A stretch of 64,000 nucleotides of DNA, from the NCBI RefSeq assembly GCF_900537175.1, contig NZ_LS999833.1:992001-1056000 (forward strand), read 5' to 3'. The notes beneath the pieces are model-generated. The model was not told where the DNA came from, did no database searches, and saw nothing but the letters and a program-made list of their open reading frames with translations. The position numbers were made by a program, and so were the translations under genes. The stretch's first letter is position 1, and the number at the start of each line of letters is the position of its first letter. Shown here piece by piece: positions 1 to 8,981 of the stretch. The stretch is from Lentilitoribacter sp. Alg239-R112. GTDB taxonomy: Bacteria > Pseudomonadota > Alphaproteobacteria > Rhizobiales > Rhizobiaceae.

Positions 1-699
1 AAAAACACAACGCGCGAAATCGCCGAACTGTTGGGCATGAACTATGCTTATGTGTTGGAATTTTATGAGCTTGATCTTGGTAGCGCCATTGAAATTGAAC
101 TGGCGACAGATAATTTCAATGAATTTGGGTGGCACGGGAATGCCTTACTAAGCCGAACCAAGCCTAAAGACGTTGCGCTTATTCGCCTTGATGACCATGG
201 CCATTGGTTCTGTAAGTCCGATGCCAATGCTAACGAGCCACGCGTTGGCGGCCGCGTTGCTGTTGCTGCTATTTTGGAAACAGCGGGTGGTCTTATTTGC
301 ACCGTTTCAACACATTTAGAAAGTGCGGGAAGTATCGCTGCTCGTCAGTCACAAATGGATCGGATTATGGCAGCCGTGGATATTTTTGCGCCTGATATGC
401 CCGTGATAATTGGTGGCGATCTAAACACCGGAAACAATCTTCCCGACCCCGACTGGAAACGGGAAACATTGTTTGAAGCTGCTGAGCGGCAAGGATATTC
501 ATGGTCCAGCAATGATGATGGCACAACGACAAGACCAAGTCGACTGACCAGATTTCCTGACAAAAAGATGAAACTGGACTGGCTGGCACACAGAGACTTG
601 AAAGCTGAGAGAACGCAGATCATTGAAGCACTTGATGATTACGGTGTCCCATTATCTGATCATGAGCTCCTCGTTGGAAAGTTCGAAATACAAATCTGA
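1..699 (+). CDS. Endonuclease/exonuclease/phosphatase family protein, 5'-truncated
   Basis: The reading frame is open from the first base of the window, so the N-terminus lies outside it; a TTG at 31 is available but is unlikely to be the true start. The visible part carries the later signatures of the EEP fold (PF03372): a GNALLSR segment, STHLES (catalytic His region), GGDLNTG (metal/phosphate Asp and Asn), LDWL and the closing SDH before the last beta strand. The N-terminal Asn and Glu motifs of the family are missing because of the window edge. The substrate cannot be told: members cut DNA, phosphoinositides or other phosphodiesters. It converges on the LysR gene with a gap of about 30 bases. 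Confidence 0.8.
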   Translation, partial: KNTTREIAELLGMNYAYVLEFYELDLGSAIEIELATDNFNEFGWHGNALLSRTKPKDVALIRLDDHGHWFCKSDANANEPRVGGRVAVAAILETAGGLICTVSTHLESAGSIAARQSQMDRIMAAVDIFAPDMPVIIGGDLNTGNNLPDPDWKRETLFEAAERQGYSWSSNDDGTTTRPSRLTRFPDKKMKLDWLAHRDLKAERTQIIEALDDYGVPLSDHELLVGKFEIQI

Positions 700-727
700 A
701 TATGGCTAATCCATCGCGGGCAAATAT

Positions 728-1633
728 CTAGACCCTATCGGAGAACTGGTTATCTCGCGAGAAGCTTCTGATATGCCCCATGAACGCTCGTGCCACTCTT
801 GATACTGGCTGCAAGTCATTGAGAGCAAAGTAACTGTGATACCTGATGGGAGAGATAAATGTCCGAACTTCCAAATTTTTATTTTCGTCGGCAATTGTCG
901 GAAATGGATTGACGATTGCAATACCAAGATTACGCCGAGCAAGCTCGATCGCAGACACCGATGTTCCGACCTCCGCGACAATCTCGATGCTTACCCCTGC
1001 TTCATGAACGAGTTTTTCCAACTGATTGCGACGTTGATGGCGAGATGTAAGCGCAATCAACCGTTGTCGATCTAAATCCATTGGCGTTATGGCATCTAAC
1101 TTCGCCAATTCATGGTTTAATGGCATGACACAGACTGCACCTGATTTACGAAAAGGTGTAAGACTTAACCCAGCTCGACTTTGCTCCACGCCAGTAAAGC
1201 CGATATCAAATCTATTTTCCAAAACACCGCTAATGACATCATCTGTGGTTCCAACCTCCAGGCTGATAAAAAAGTTCGGGTTATGGGTAAGAAACTTGGC
1301 AATATGGGGAATAAGCAACCGATGAGCGTAACTGGGCGGTGCTATAATCCGTAATGTTTCTTTTGCAGGTAACTTTGGCTGATCTATTTCATTGAGAGCC
1401 AGAAACAGATTGTCCAGTTTCGCATTTAATTCTATCGCTTCAATCGTTGGTACAAGCCGTCCGCCTTCGCGATTAAACAAAGCATGACCAATGCGCGCCT
1501 CAAGGCTGCTTAATGAGCGGCTAATAGCCGATTGAGACAATCCTAAACGTCGCGCCGCCGATATCGTTGTTCCACCTTCCAAGATTGATCGTAATGTCTG
1601 ATATTCTCGAAGGCTATGCCAGTTTTCCCTCAT
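728..1633 (-). CDS. LysR-family transcriptional regulator
   Basis: Winged helix-turn-helix at the N-terminus (GGTTISAARRLGLSQSAISR followed by LEARIGHALFNR) and a periplasmic-binding-protein-like effector domain over the rest, the standard LysR layout at normal length. The open frame continues upstream to 1681, but the ATG at 1633 is preferred: a GGAG lies six bases before it and the HTH then begins at the usual distance from the N-terminus. The gene is divergent from the dipeptidase and peptide-importer operon starting at 1760, so it probably controls that operon in response to a peptide or a breakdown product. The effector is not deducible from sequence. Confidence 0.88.
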   Translation of the reverse strand: MRENWHSLREYQTLRSILEGGTTISAARRLGLSQSAISRSLSSLEARIGHALFNREGGRLVPTIEAIELNAKLDNLFLALNEIDQPKLPAKETLRIIAPPSYAHRLLIPHIAKFLTHNPNFFISLEVGTTDDVISGVLENRFDIGFTGVEQSRAGLSLTPFRKSGAVCVMPLNHELAKLDAITPMDLDRQRLIALTSRHQRRNQLEKLVHEAGVSIEIVAEVGTSVSAIELARRNLGIAIVNPFPTIADENKNLEVRTFISPIRYHSYFALNDLQPVSRVARAFMGHIRSFSRDNQFSDRV

Positions 1634-1698
1634 GGGTGACTCCGTTTTAATATTATGCATTGGTCTATGATATAAACTCATAACTTATTTGATGGGAA

Positions 1699-1717
1699 TT
1701 ATGAAATTTAGTGATAA
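1699..1717. promoter_or_regulatory. Candidate LysR operator in the divergent promoter region
   Basis: An imperfect dyad with arms TTATnA and TnATAA about seven bases apart lies between the LysR gene and the dipeptidase operon. LysR proteins typically bind T-N11-A dyads in such divergent regions. The site is short and AT-rich, so chance is a real alternative. Confidence 0.35.
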
Positions 1718-1759
1718 CCTCATTTCACGTTCTTTATATCTGGGGAGTTGAATAGCTAA

Positions 1760-2845
1760 ATGCATTCCAGTAATGCCGATTTGATATCCGAGACAGGTTT
1801 TCCTCTGGTCTTTGATGGACATAATGATGTCCTGTCAAAACTCATGAAAATTGGCGGACTGGACGTAGCTGATAGTTTTTTAACAGGTTGGGATGGAGCA
1901 ATTGATGTCAAACGCGCTAAAACTGGCGGGTTTGGCGGCGGTTTCTTTGCGATTTATATCCCCTCACCCACCGACGAAAAGCTTCGTCTCAAAGCAATGA
2001 GCCAACCATCATTTGATTTGCCATTGCCGGAACCTATTCCATTTTCCAAAGCGACACCTTTCGCACAAGAACAAGTCGCCATTCTCCATCATTTGGAAAA
2101 AATTGGCGCGCTTAAAGTTTGTACGACAACTTCAGAATTACGCGAATGTATGGCAAATGGCATAATAGCTGCAATCATGCATATAGAAGGCGCGGAAGCG
2201 ATAGATGAGGACCTTTATGCGCTTGATTTATTTTATCGGGCAGGATTACGCTCGCTAGGTCCGGTTTGGAGCCGATCAACCATTTTCGGTCACGGCGTTC
2301 CCTTTCGTTTCCCGAGCGATGGCGATATTGGGGAGGGTTTGACTGAGCACGGTGTCCGACTCGTGAAACGTTGCAACGAGCTAGGTATTCTGATTGACCT
2401 CTCACACCTTAACGAAGCTGGTTTTTGGGATGTTGCAAAACATAGTGATGCACCATTGGTTGCAACACATTCAAACCCGCATAAATTGTGTGAAAGCTCA
2501 CGAAACCTGACAGATAAACAACTGGCAGCTATCGCTGAAAGTGACGGAATGGTCGGTGTAAACTTTTCTGTTTCTTTTTTGCGGTCTGACGGTCAAAAAA
2601 TCTCAAATATTGACTTGGAACTTGTTGTTCGTCACTTTGATTACCTAATAGAAAAGTTAGGAGAAGACCGAGTTGGGTTTGGATCTGATTATGATGGTGC
2701 GGTTGTACCAGATAAAATTTCCAGCATTTCTGATTTACCCAACTTGCTGGAAACAATGCGCTCTTATGGCTTTGATGAGAACCTACTTATCAAGTTATGC
2801 CACAACAATTGGCTAAGAGTACTTGGGAAAACATGGAACGAATAA
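1760..2845 (+). CDS. Membrane dipeptidase, peptidase family M19 (renal dipeptidase type)
   Basis: A 361-residue zinc dipeptidase of the amidohydrolase fold. Visible metal-site residues are the HND pair (His21, Asp23), the bridging glutamate in HIEGAEAI (Glu143), and histidines in DLSHLNEAG (His216) and ATHSNP (His237); GFGSDYDG (Asp near 310) closes the site. Bacterial members hydrolyse dipeptides, often with a D-residue or dehydro-residue at the C-terminal side. There is no signal peptide, so it acts in the cytosol. It heads the operon and is followed after 42 bases by a complete Dpp-type importer, implying import and then hydrolysis of a dipeptide-like substrate. A GGGGAG lies 12 bases before the ATG, somewhat far. 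Confidence 0.9.
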   Translation: MHSSNADLISETGFPLVFDGHNDVLSKLMKIGGLDVADSFLTGWDGAIDVKRAKTGGFGGGFFAIYIPSPTDEKLRLKAMSQPSFDLPLPEPIPFSKATPFAQEQVAILHHLEKIGALKVCTTTSELRECMANGIIAAIMHIEGAEAIDEDLYALDLFYRAGLRSLGPVWSRSTIFGHGVPFRFPSDGDIGEGLTEHGVRLVKRCNELGILIDLSHLNEAGFWDVAKHSDAPLVATHSNPHKLCESSRNLTDKQLAAIAESDGMVGVNFSVSFLRSDGQKISNIDLELVVRHFDYLIEKLGEDRVGFGSDYDGAVVPDKISSISDLPNLLETMRSYGFDENLLIKLCHNNWLRVLGKTWNE

Positions 2846-2887
2846 ATAACAATAATCAAAAACTAAATGAGTAAGGGAGTAAAACTC

Positions 2888-4486
2888 ATGAATAGATTTA
2901 CGAAATTAATGGCCGGTACGACAATCGGCCTGACAATTGCCTTTGGCGGGCTTCCCGCTGCAATGGCTGAAACACCGGCAGACATGCTGGTTATTGCAAA
3001 CCGCATTGATGACATAACAACACTTGATCCGGCTGAATCTTTTGAGTTTGCCGGCAGTGATGTGATCCGCAATGTTTATGCAAAACTCGTCAATTTGGAT
3101 CCATTGGATTTGAAGGCTGGCTATAAGCCAGACCTGGCCGAAAGCTGGGAAGTCTCAGAAGATGGAAAAACCATTACATTCACAATGCGTGAAGGTGTGA
3201 AGTTCCAATCTGGAAATCCGGTTACCGCGGCAGATGCAGAATTTTCTTTGCGTAGAGCTGTGATCTTGAAGAAGACACCATCATTTATTTTGACTCAGTT
3301 TGGTTTCACACCTGAAAATATTGAACAAACGATCAAAGCTGACGGCAACAAACTAAGCATTACGACTGATAGAAAGTATGCAACTTCATTCGTTCTCAAC
3401 TGCCTAACCGCAACAATTGGCGGCATTGTTGACATGAAAACTGTCATGGCCAATGAGGCCGACGGTGACATGGGTAACCTTTGGCTAAAAACCAACTCTG
3501 CTGGCGCGGGGGCGTATAGTGTTGTGAATTGGAAACCAAATGAGTCTGTTACACTACAGGCGAATGAGGATTTCTACCTCGGTGCACCAGCCATGAAACG
3601 CGTTATCGTACGTCACGTACAAGAAAGCGCGACACAGCGCCTACTTCTTGAAAAAGGCGACATTGATATCGCGCGTAACCTCAACCCAGAAGATATCGCA
3701 GGCGCTTCGAAAGCAGAAGGCATTGTAATCGATAACGATTTGCGCGGGCGCCTTATGTACACTGCGGTTAACCAAAAACACCCTGAACTTTCAAAACCGA
3801 AAGTTCGTTTAGCAATGCGTTATCTGGTTGACTATGAAGGTATGAAAAACAGCTTCCTTAAAGGGCAGTATGCTATTCATCAGGCTTTCTTGCCACAAAC
3901 ATATCTTGGTGCACTGGAAGAAAAACCATTTAGTCTCGATATTGAAAAAGCAAAGGCTTTACTGAAAGAAGCTGGTGCTGGTGAATTTGAGATCGAAGTT
4001 GGTGTGCGCGAAGCACAAGAACGCATTGAAATTTCACAATCTCTGCAAAACACATTTGCTCAAGTTGGTATTAAGCTCAACATCACTGTTGGTACAGCAA
4101 AGCAGATCTTGACGCGTTATCGCGCTCGTGAGCTTGATATGTATATGGGCGCATGGGGACCTGATTATCCTGATCCACAAACAAATGCTGGTACATTTGC
4201 ATATAATCCAGATAACTCTGACGAAGTTAAAGCTACAGGCTTGCTGGCTTATCGTAATGCTTGGGATCCAGGTGATATGAACCAAGCAGTTGAAGCTGCT
4301 GTTATCGAGCCAGACCGTGAGAAACGTGCGCAGATGTACATGGACATGCAACGTAAGCACCAAATGGAATCTCCATTTACGGTTATGTTCCAGAAAATTG
4401 AACAGACAGCTCGTGATGAGGACGTCAAAAACTTCGATATCGGTGGCGCTATTACAGCTGCGGCATACTGGAAAGTAACGAAGTAG
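2888..4486 (+). CDS. Peptide ABC transporter substrate-binding protein (DppA/OppA family)
   Basis: A 532-residue family 5 solute-binding protein (SBP_bac_5) with a clear Sec signal (MNRFTKLMAG then a hydrophobic stretch ending AMA). Mature motifs include the LAESWEVSEDGKTITFTMREG block and repeated lobes typical of DppA. The ATG at 2888 is chosen over the in-frame ATG at 2867 because AAGGGAG sits eight bases before 2888, inside the longer version. It delivers a peptide-like ligand in the periplasm to the permease pair encoded next. Family 5 proteins also bind nickel, opines or oligosaccharides, so dipeptide is an inference from the adjacent M19 dipeptidase. Confidence 0.9.
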   Translation: MNRFTKLMAGTTIGLTIAFGGLPAAMAETPADMLVIANRIDDITTLDPAESFEFAGSDVIRNVYAKLVNLDPLDLKAGYKPDLAESWEVSEDGKTITFTMREGVKFQSGNPVTAADAEFSLRRAVILKKTPSFILTQFGFTPENIEQTIKADGNKLSITTDRKYATSFVLNCLTATIGGIVDMKTVMANEADGDMGNLWLKTNSAGAGAYSVVNWKPNESVTLQANEDFYLGAPAMKRVIVRHVQESATQRLLLEKGDIDIARNLNPEDIAGASKAEGIVIDNDLRGRLMYTAVNQKHPELSKPKVRLAMRYLVDYEGMKNSFLKGQYAIHQAFLPQTYLGALEEKPFSLDIEKAKALLKEAGAGEFEIEVGVREAQERIEISQSLQNTFAQVGIKLNITVGTAKQILTRYRARELDMYMGAWGPDYPDPQTNAGTFAYNPDNSDEVKATGLLAYRNAWDPGDMNQAVEAAVIEPDREKRAQMYMDMQRKHQMESPFTVMFQKIEQTARDEDVKNFDIGGAITAAAYWKVTK

Positions 4487-4498
4487 GATTTGGCTTTT

Positions 4499-5557
4499 AT
4501 GTCAGTAATCGAAAAATCGGAGAAAGGGCGGCTAACGCTGCCCTTTACTTCTGCCGGAATCAAAGTGCTTAAAACTCTTGGTTCAATCGCGGTCACGATG
4601 TTGGGCCTGTTATTCATAACATTTGTGATTGGGCGTGTTATGCCCATCGATCCTGTTATCTCTGTACTGGGTGAACGCGCATCAAAAGAAGCATATGATG
4701 CTATGTACATTGAAATGGGTCTTGATCGGCCTGTTATCGCCCAATTTGCAAGCTATGTTTGGGATGTTCTAAACGGAGACTTCGGGTTTTCACGTTTAAA
4801 TGGCCGTCCCGTGGTCGAGGACATTATTCGCGTCTTTCCCGCAACTCTGGAACTAGCCACGATTGGTACCATCATTGGTGTTGTGCTTGGTGTTCCACTC
4901 GGCGTTGTCGCTGCAGTCAAACGCGGTAGTTGGATTGATCAGATCGCACGTGTTGTCGCACTTGTTGGCTATTCGATGCCAATTTTCTGGCTTGGCCTTA
5001 TGGGCCTTTTAGTTTTCTATGGCATTTTAGGTTGGGTTGGTGGACCCGGGCGCCTTGGCATTTTCTATGTAGATATAGTTCCCACTGTCACTGGCCTTAT
5101 TCTTGTTGATAGTATTTTAGATAATCAATGGGATGTATTTTGGGATGCTGTAAGTCACATTATTTTGCCCGCCTCGCTGCTTGGATATTATAGCTTAGCC
5201 TATATCAGCCGTATGACACGTTCTTTCATGCTCGAGCAAATGAGCGCTGAATATATCACAACGGCACGCGTAAAAGGAATGTCTGAATGGGCTGTGATAT
5301 GGCGTCACGCATTTGCCAATATCAAGGTTCCGCTTATCACCGTTATCGCACTTAGCTACGCCAATCTTCTTGAAGGTTCAGTTCTGACGGAAATCATTTT
5401 TTCTTGGCCGGGTATTGGCTCATATATCACAACCGCACTTTTATCAGCCGATATGAATGCGGTTTTAGCCGGCACGATTGTCGTTGGACTTATTTTTGTC
5501 TGCCTCAACATCCTTTCTGACCTTCTTTATAAAGTATTTGATCCGAGGGCAAAATGA
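4499..5557 (+). CDS. Peptide ABC transporter permease (DppB type)
   Basis: Inner-membrane permease with the DppB pattern: an N-terminal membrane helix, then an extracytoplasmic segment with GERASKEAYDAM and GDFGFS, then a six-helix BPD_transp_1 core. The EAA loop reads roughly ITTARVKGMSEWAVIWRHAF. The ATG at 4499 is preferred to the TTG at 4490 because AGGA lies ten bases upstream of it. It overlaps the next permease by ATGA, so the two are translationally coupled and form the heterodimeric channel. Confidence 0.9.
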   Translation: MSVIEKSEKGRLTLPFTSAGIKVLKTLGSIAVTMLGLLFITFVIGRVMPIDPVISVLGERASKEAYDAMYIEMGLDRPVIAQFASYVWDVLNGDFGFSRLNGRPVVEDIIRVFPATLELATIGTIIGVVLGVPLGVVAAVKRGSWIDQIARVVALVGYSMPIFWLGLMGLLVFYGILGWVGGPGRLGIFYVDIVPTVTGLILVDSILDNQWDVFWDAVSHIILPASLLGYYSLAYISRMTRSFMLEQMSAEYITTARVKGMSEWAVIWRHAFANIKVPLITVIALSYANLLEGSVLTEIIFSWPGIGSYITTALLSADMNAVLAGTIVVGLIFVCLNILSDLLYKVFDPRAK

Positions 5558-6492
5558 GTACACCAAACATCATTCCCGACGAAAAGGAAACTTTGCGTCA
5601 GTGGCTACTAACGCAAACACCAACCTCGCGACGTCATGCTCGTCTTGCATCTTTTTATCAAGGTTGGTTAACGCTTAAAGCTAACAAGCTTGCCATGATC
5701 GGTTTGGGCATTTTAATCGGCCTAGTCCTGATTGCTTTCTTCGCATCATGGCTTGCCCCTAAAGACCCATTCGCTCAAGATCTGGCTAACCGATTATCTC
5801 CAATGGGCACTGAAGGTCATATTTTAGGAACAGATTCTCTCGGGCGAGATATCTTAAGTCGCCTAATTTACGGGTCTCAAATTACTCTATATATCGTGGC
5901 GCTTGTTGCATTGATTGCTCCAATCGTAGGTTTATTTGTTGGAACAGTTGCCGGATATCTTGGTGGCTGGACTGATGCCGTATTGATGCGGATCACTGAT
6001 GTCTTTTTAGCGTTTCCTCGCCTTGTGCTAGCGTTGGCATTTGTTGCCGCTTTAGGTGCAGGTATTGAAAATGCGGTCATCGCTATTTCCCTTACCGCGT
6101 GGCCGCCTTATGCCCGCATTGCGCGTGCCGAAACACTTACTATACGTGGTGCGGACTATATCAACGCAGTAAAACTGCAAGGTGCCGGGCCGTTACGAAT
6201 TGTAACGAAACACATCTGGCCGCTTTGCATTTCTTCTCTAATCGTCCGAGTAACACTGGATATGGCAGGAATTATTCTCGCCGCAGCTGGTCTGGGCTTT
6301 CTCGGATTAGGCGCTCAACCTCCATCACCAGAATGGGGTGCAATGGTTTCGGAAGGACGACGGTTTATTCTTGATTTCTGGTGGGTTGCAACATTGCCTG
6401 GTTTGGCAATTTTCACTGTTAGTCTGGGGTTCAACCTCCTAGGAGATGGACTTCGCGATGTTCTCGATCCGAAGGATGCCGGAGATGAATAA
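5554..6492 (+). CDS. Peptide ABC transporter permease (DppC type)
   Basis: A 312-residue partner permease. It shows the DppC hallmarks: an N-terminal OppC-like helix (NKLAMIGLGILIGLVLIAFF), the periplasmic GTDSLGRDILSRLIYG motif, and the C-terminal EAA loop INAVKLQGAGPLRIVTKHIW. Coupled to the upstream permease by ATGA and overlapping the downstream ATPase by eight bases. Confidence 0.9.
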   Translation: MSTPNIIPDEKETLRQWLLTQTPTSRRHARLASFYQGWLTLKANKLAMIGLGILIGLVLIAFFASWLAPKDPFAQDLANRLSPMGTEGHILGTDSLGRDILSRLIYGSQITLYIVALVALIAPIVGLFVGTVAGYLGGWTDAVLMRITDVFLAFPRLVLALAFVAALGAGIENAVIAISLTAWPPYARIARAETLTIRGADYINAVKLQGAGPLRIVTKHIWPLCISSLIVRVTLDMAGIILAAAGLGFLGLGAQPPSPEWGAMVSEGRRFILDFWWVATLPGLAIFTVSLGFNLLGDGLRDVLDPKDAGDE

Positions 6493-7351
6493 ATCTGATG
6501 AAAACTTACTTGATGTTTCCAACCTTTGGGTCAAATTCCCTACACGATCAGGTACTTTTGATGCCGTTCGTGGTGTCTCATTCTCCCTCGGTCGTGAGCG
6601 ACTGGGCATTGTAGGAGAGTCTGGCTCTGGTAAATCGATGACAGGTCGAGCGATTCTAAGATTAATCAGAAAGCCGGGTATCGTGGCAGCAGATCATATA
6701 AACCTTCATGGTCAGGATCTGATGAAGCTGTCAGAACGGGACATGCGTGCAGTTCGCGGTCAAAAGATATCCATGGTCATGCAGGACCCCAAATTTTCTC
6801 TCAATCCGGTTATGACGGTTGGTGATCAAATAATGGAGGCCTATAGCCTTCATGCGAAAACGACTAAAGCGGACGCCAGGCGTAAGTCTATTGAAATGCT
6901 GGAAGCCGTTTCTATTCGTGATCCTGAAAGGGTGTTCAATGCTTACCCGCATGAAATGTCTGGTGGTATGGGGCAGCGTATCATGATTGCCATGATGCTT
7001 ATTCCCGATCCAGAAATTCTAATCGCGGATGAACCAACTTCTGCACTGGATGTTTCTGTTCAAACAGAAGTTTTGTCGATCATGGATAAGCTGGTGACTG
7101 CAAGAGGAATGGGGCTTATTTTCATCAGTCATGATTTAAATCTGGTTTCATCCTTTTGTGACCGCGTTTTGATTATGTATGCTGGACGAGTTGTTGAAAC
7201 ATGTCTTGCAAGCGAGCTACACAACGCCAAGCATCCCTATACCAGAGGATTATTAAACTCCCTTCCACGGTTGGACCAACCAAGCAAACGCCTTGAAGTG
7301 TTGAAACGAGATCCAGCATGGCGCGACGCTGAGAGTGTAGAGAGCGTATAA
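6485..7351 (+). CDS. Peptide ABC transporter ATP-binding protein (DppD type)
   Basis: ABC ATPase with Walker A GESGSGKS, signature MSGGMGQR, Walker B ILIADEPTSALD and the switch His in FISHDL. The frame is open from 6446, but the ATG at 6485 is used: AAGGA lies eight bases upstream and it gives a short overlap with the upstream permease. At 288 residues it is shorter than typical DppD (about 330); the C-terminal oligopeptide-type extension after HPYTRGLLNSLP is abbreviated. It pairs with the next ATPase to energise import. Confidence 0.88.
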   Translation: MNKSDENLLDVSNLWVKFPTRSGTFDAVRGVSFSLGRERLGIVGESGSGKSMTGRAILRLIRKPGIVAADHINLHGQDLMKLSERDMRAVRGQKISMVMQDPKFSLNPVMTVGDQIMEAYSLHAKTTKADARRKSIEMLEAVSIRDPERVFNAYPHEMSGGMGQRIMIAMMLIPDPEILIADEPTSALDVSVQTEVLSIMDKLVTARGMGLIFISHDLNLVSSFCDRVLIMYAGRVVETCLASELHNAKHPYTRGLLNSLPRLDQPSKRLEVLKRDPAWRDAESVESV

Positions 7352-8115
7352 TGAGTAATCTAAAGATTGAAAAACTGAATGTTTGGTTTGGCGCAGGCGC
7401 TAACCGGGTAGATGCCGTTATTGATGCGTCCCTATATGTTGAATCTGGTCAATCTTTTGGCCTGGTCGGCGAAAGCGGGTCTGGAAAATCTACTATTTTG
7501 AGAGCGATTACCGGCTTAGTACCCGATTGGTCTGGCACGATAGAAATTGCTGGGAAGGCTCTGGATAAGCAACGTTCGACTGACTTTTATCGCACAGTAC
7601 AAATGGTGTTTCAGGACCCTTACGCATCCCTTCATCCACGGCATACAATCGATCAAGTTTTAAGCGAAACGCTTTATCTTCATGGCATGAAAGATATAGA
7701 CAATAAAATTATCAAACTTCTGGATGATGTTGGTCTGGGTGGCGCATTCCGGTTCAGATATCCTCACCAACTCTCAGGTGGTCAGCGGCAACGGGTTGCG
7801 ATTGCACGAGCCCTCTGTGCCGAACCAAAAATCCTATTGCTGGATGAACCAACCTCAGCTCTGGATGTTTCAGTTCAGGCTGAAATTTTGAATTTGTTTG
7901 ATGACCTAAGGCGCGAATATAAATTAACCTATGTCATGGTTTCTCATGATTTGGCCGTGGTTAGTCATATGTGCTCGCAGATTGCTGTTATGCAAAACGG
8001 AAAAATAGTCGAAATTATGTCCGTCGAAGACATGCGAAATATGCAACCAAAGGCCGACTATACAAAGCATCTTCTTAAAAGCTCTATGGGATATGTTAGA
8101 TCATCCACAGCGTAA
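7351..8115 (+). CDS. Peptide ABC transporter ATP-binding protein (DppF type)
   Basis: Second ATPase of the peptide importer, 254 residues. Walker A GESGSGKST, Q-loop VFQDPYASLHP, signature LSGGQRQR, Walker B ILLLDEPTSALD, H-loop VSHDL. The start ATG overlaps the stop of the upstream gene by one base (TAATG), so translation is coupled. It lacks most of the usual DppF C-terminal extension. It is the last gene of the 1760-8115 operon. Confidence 0.88.
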   Translation: MSNLKIEKLNVWFGAGANRVDAVIDASLYVESGQSFGLVGESGSGKSTILRAITGLVPDWSGTIEIAGKALDKQRSTDFYRTVQMVFQDPYASLHPRHTIDQVLSETLYLHGMKDIDNKIIKLLDDVGLGGAFRFRYPHQLSGGQRQRVAIARALCAEPKILLLDEPTSALDVSVQAEILNLFDDLRREYKLTYVMVSHDLAVVSHMCSQIAVMQNGKIVEIMSVEDMRNMQPKADYTKHLLKSSMGYVRSSTA

Positions 8116-8228
8116 AGCCGCATGACGTTCTCAAACCGAAATACATCCATATTATTACGTTGTTCAACCATGCAATGACATAAATATCGAGTCTCGTGGA
8201 GTGTCCGATTACGCTCCGGCAGTTCTCA

Positions 8229-8246
8229 ATCGTGATACCGAACGTT
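8229..8246 (+). promoter_or_regulatory. Copy 1 of a motif shared by two neighbouring upstream regions
   Basis: ATCGTGATACCGAACGTT lies about 100 bases before the putative lipoprotein gene. A near copy (15 of 18 bases, with more matches to the left) occurs at 10047-10064, at about the same distance from the AraC-type gene. A binding site for that regulator is the simplest explanation. The rest of 8116-8348 shows no gene or hairpin that I can support. Confidence 0.4.
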
Positions 8247-8348
8247 TGAATACATGATCTCGGGCGTTAAACAAAATGACCTTAGTTAGATGAAAACATA
8301 AGAAGCAAACCGCTTCCCTATTCATCTGAACCAAGGACACTTTAGCTT

Positions 8349-8981
8349 ATGTTAAAAAATAACCGTATCAAATTCCGCGTCATGCTATTCTCGCTTCTGC
8401 TGACATCATGTCCATCCCATGCATCAGGTTTGCTGCCGAGTACAGATTGGCCAATAACCTCGGCAGTTAAAACAAGTACGGGGCATATTATACCTGCTGG
8501 AGCATACGGGATTATCATCATAAAGTCTCCACGAGAAATTACGCTACTCCAACTTAGAGGTATTGCAGGAACGGGAGTGGCATATTTAAGAAGCGCTCAA
8601 ACAAACAAATGCCAAACACTTCGTGTAAGGTTCATTGCCGGCGATTTTGAAGGCCGAAATATTTCTGCTCATAAAGCCCCGCCAATTCAAATGATATTGC
8701 GTAATAAACGTATCATCGAAAACATACAAAGAGGCGAAGATATCGTAAGCGATATGTTTAGAACAAGTAGCCTCAATAATGACCCATCTGCTGATATCAT
8801 TGTTGAAGACGGTTTTGAACATAACTACGGCTTTATAGTAAATGTTGGAAGCTCTTTGTTTGCTGATATTTTTGGACCCGAAATAACATCTATTAAATGC
8901 TCTGAAATCAGTCCAATACGTACTAATATTAATTACTATTACTCAGACTTTCCCTATAAAGTGAGGGTGTCAAACCTGTGA
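8349..8981 (+). CDS. Hypothetical exported protein, possible lipoprotein
   Basis: A 210-residue protein I do not recognise. It starts with a basic N-terminus (MLKNNRIKFR) and a short hydrophobic stretch ending LLLTSC, which fits a lipobox (L-T-S-C, Cys21), so it is probably exported and perhaps lipidated. The mature part has few cysteines and no motif I can name. AAGGA lies eleven bases before the ATG. Its 3' end overlaps the convergent AraC-type gene by about 53 bases, which is unusual and lowers confidence a little. The upstream region carries a motif shared with the AraC gene's upstream region, hinting at common control. Confidence 0.6.
   Translation: MLKNNRIKFRVMLFSLLLTSCPSHASGLLPSTDWPITSAVKTSTGHIIPAGAYGIIIIKSPREITLLQLRGIAGTGVAYLRSAQTNKCQTLRVRFIAGDFEGRNISAHKAPPIQMILRNKRIIENIQRGEDIVSDMFRTSSLNNDPSADIIVEDGFEHNYGFIVNVGSSLFADIFGPEITSIKCSEISPIRTNINYYYSDFPYKVRVSNL

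Noticed and set aside
4249..4710. A 153-codon minus-strand frame spanning the dppA-dppB junction
   Set aside because: Antisense to two clear transporter genes with overlapping, coherent family motifs; no own motif or ribosome site.
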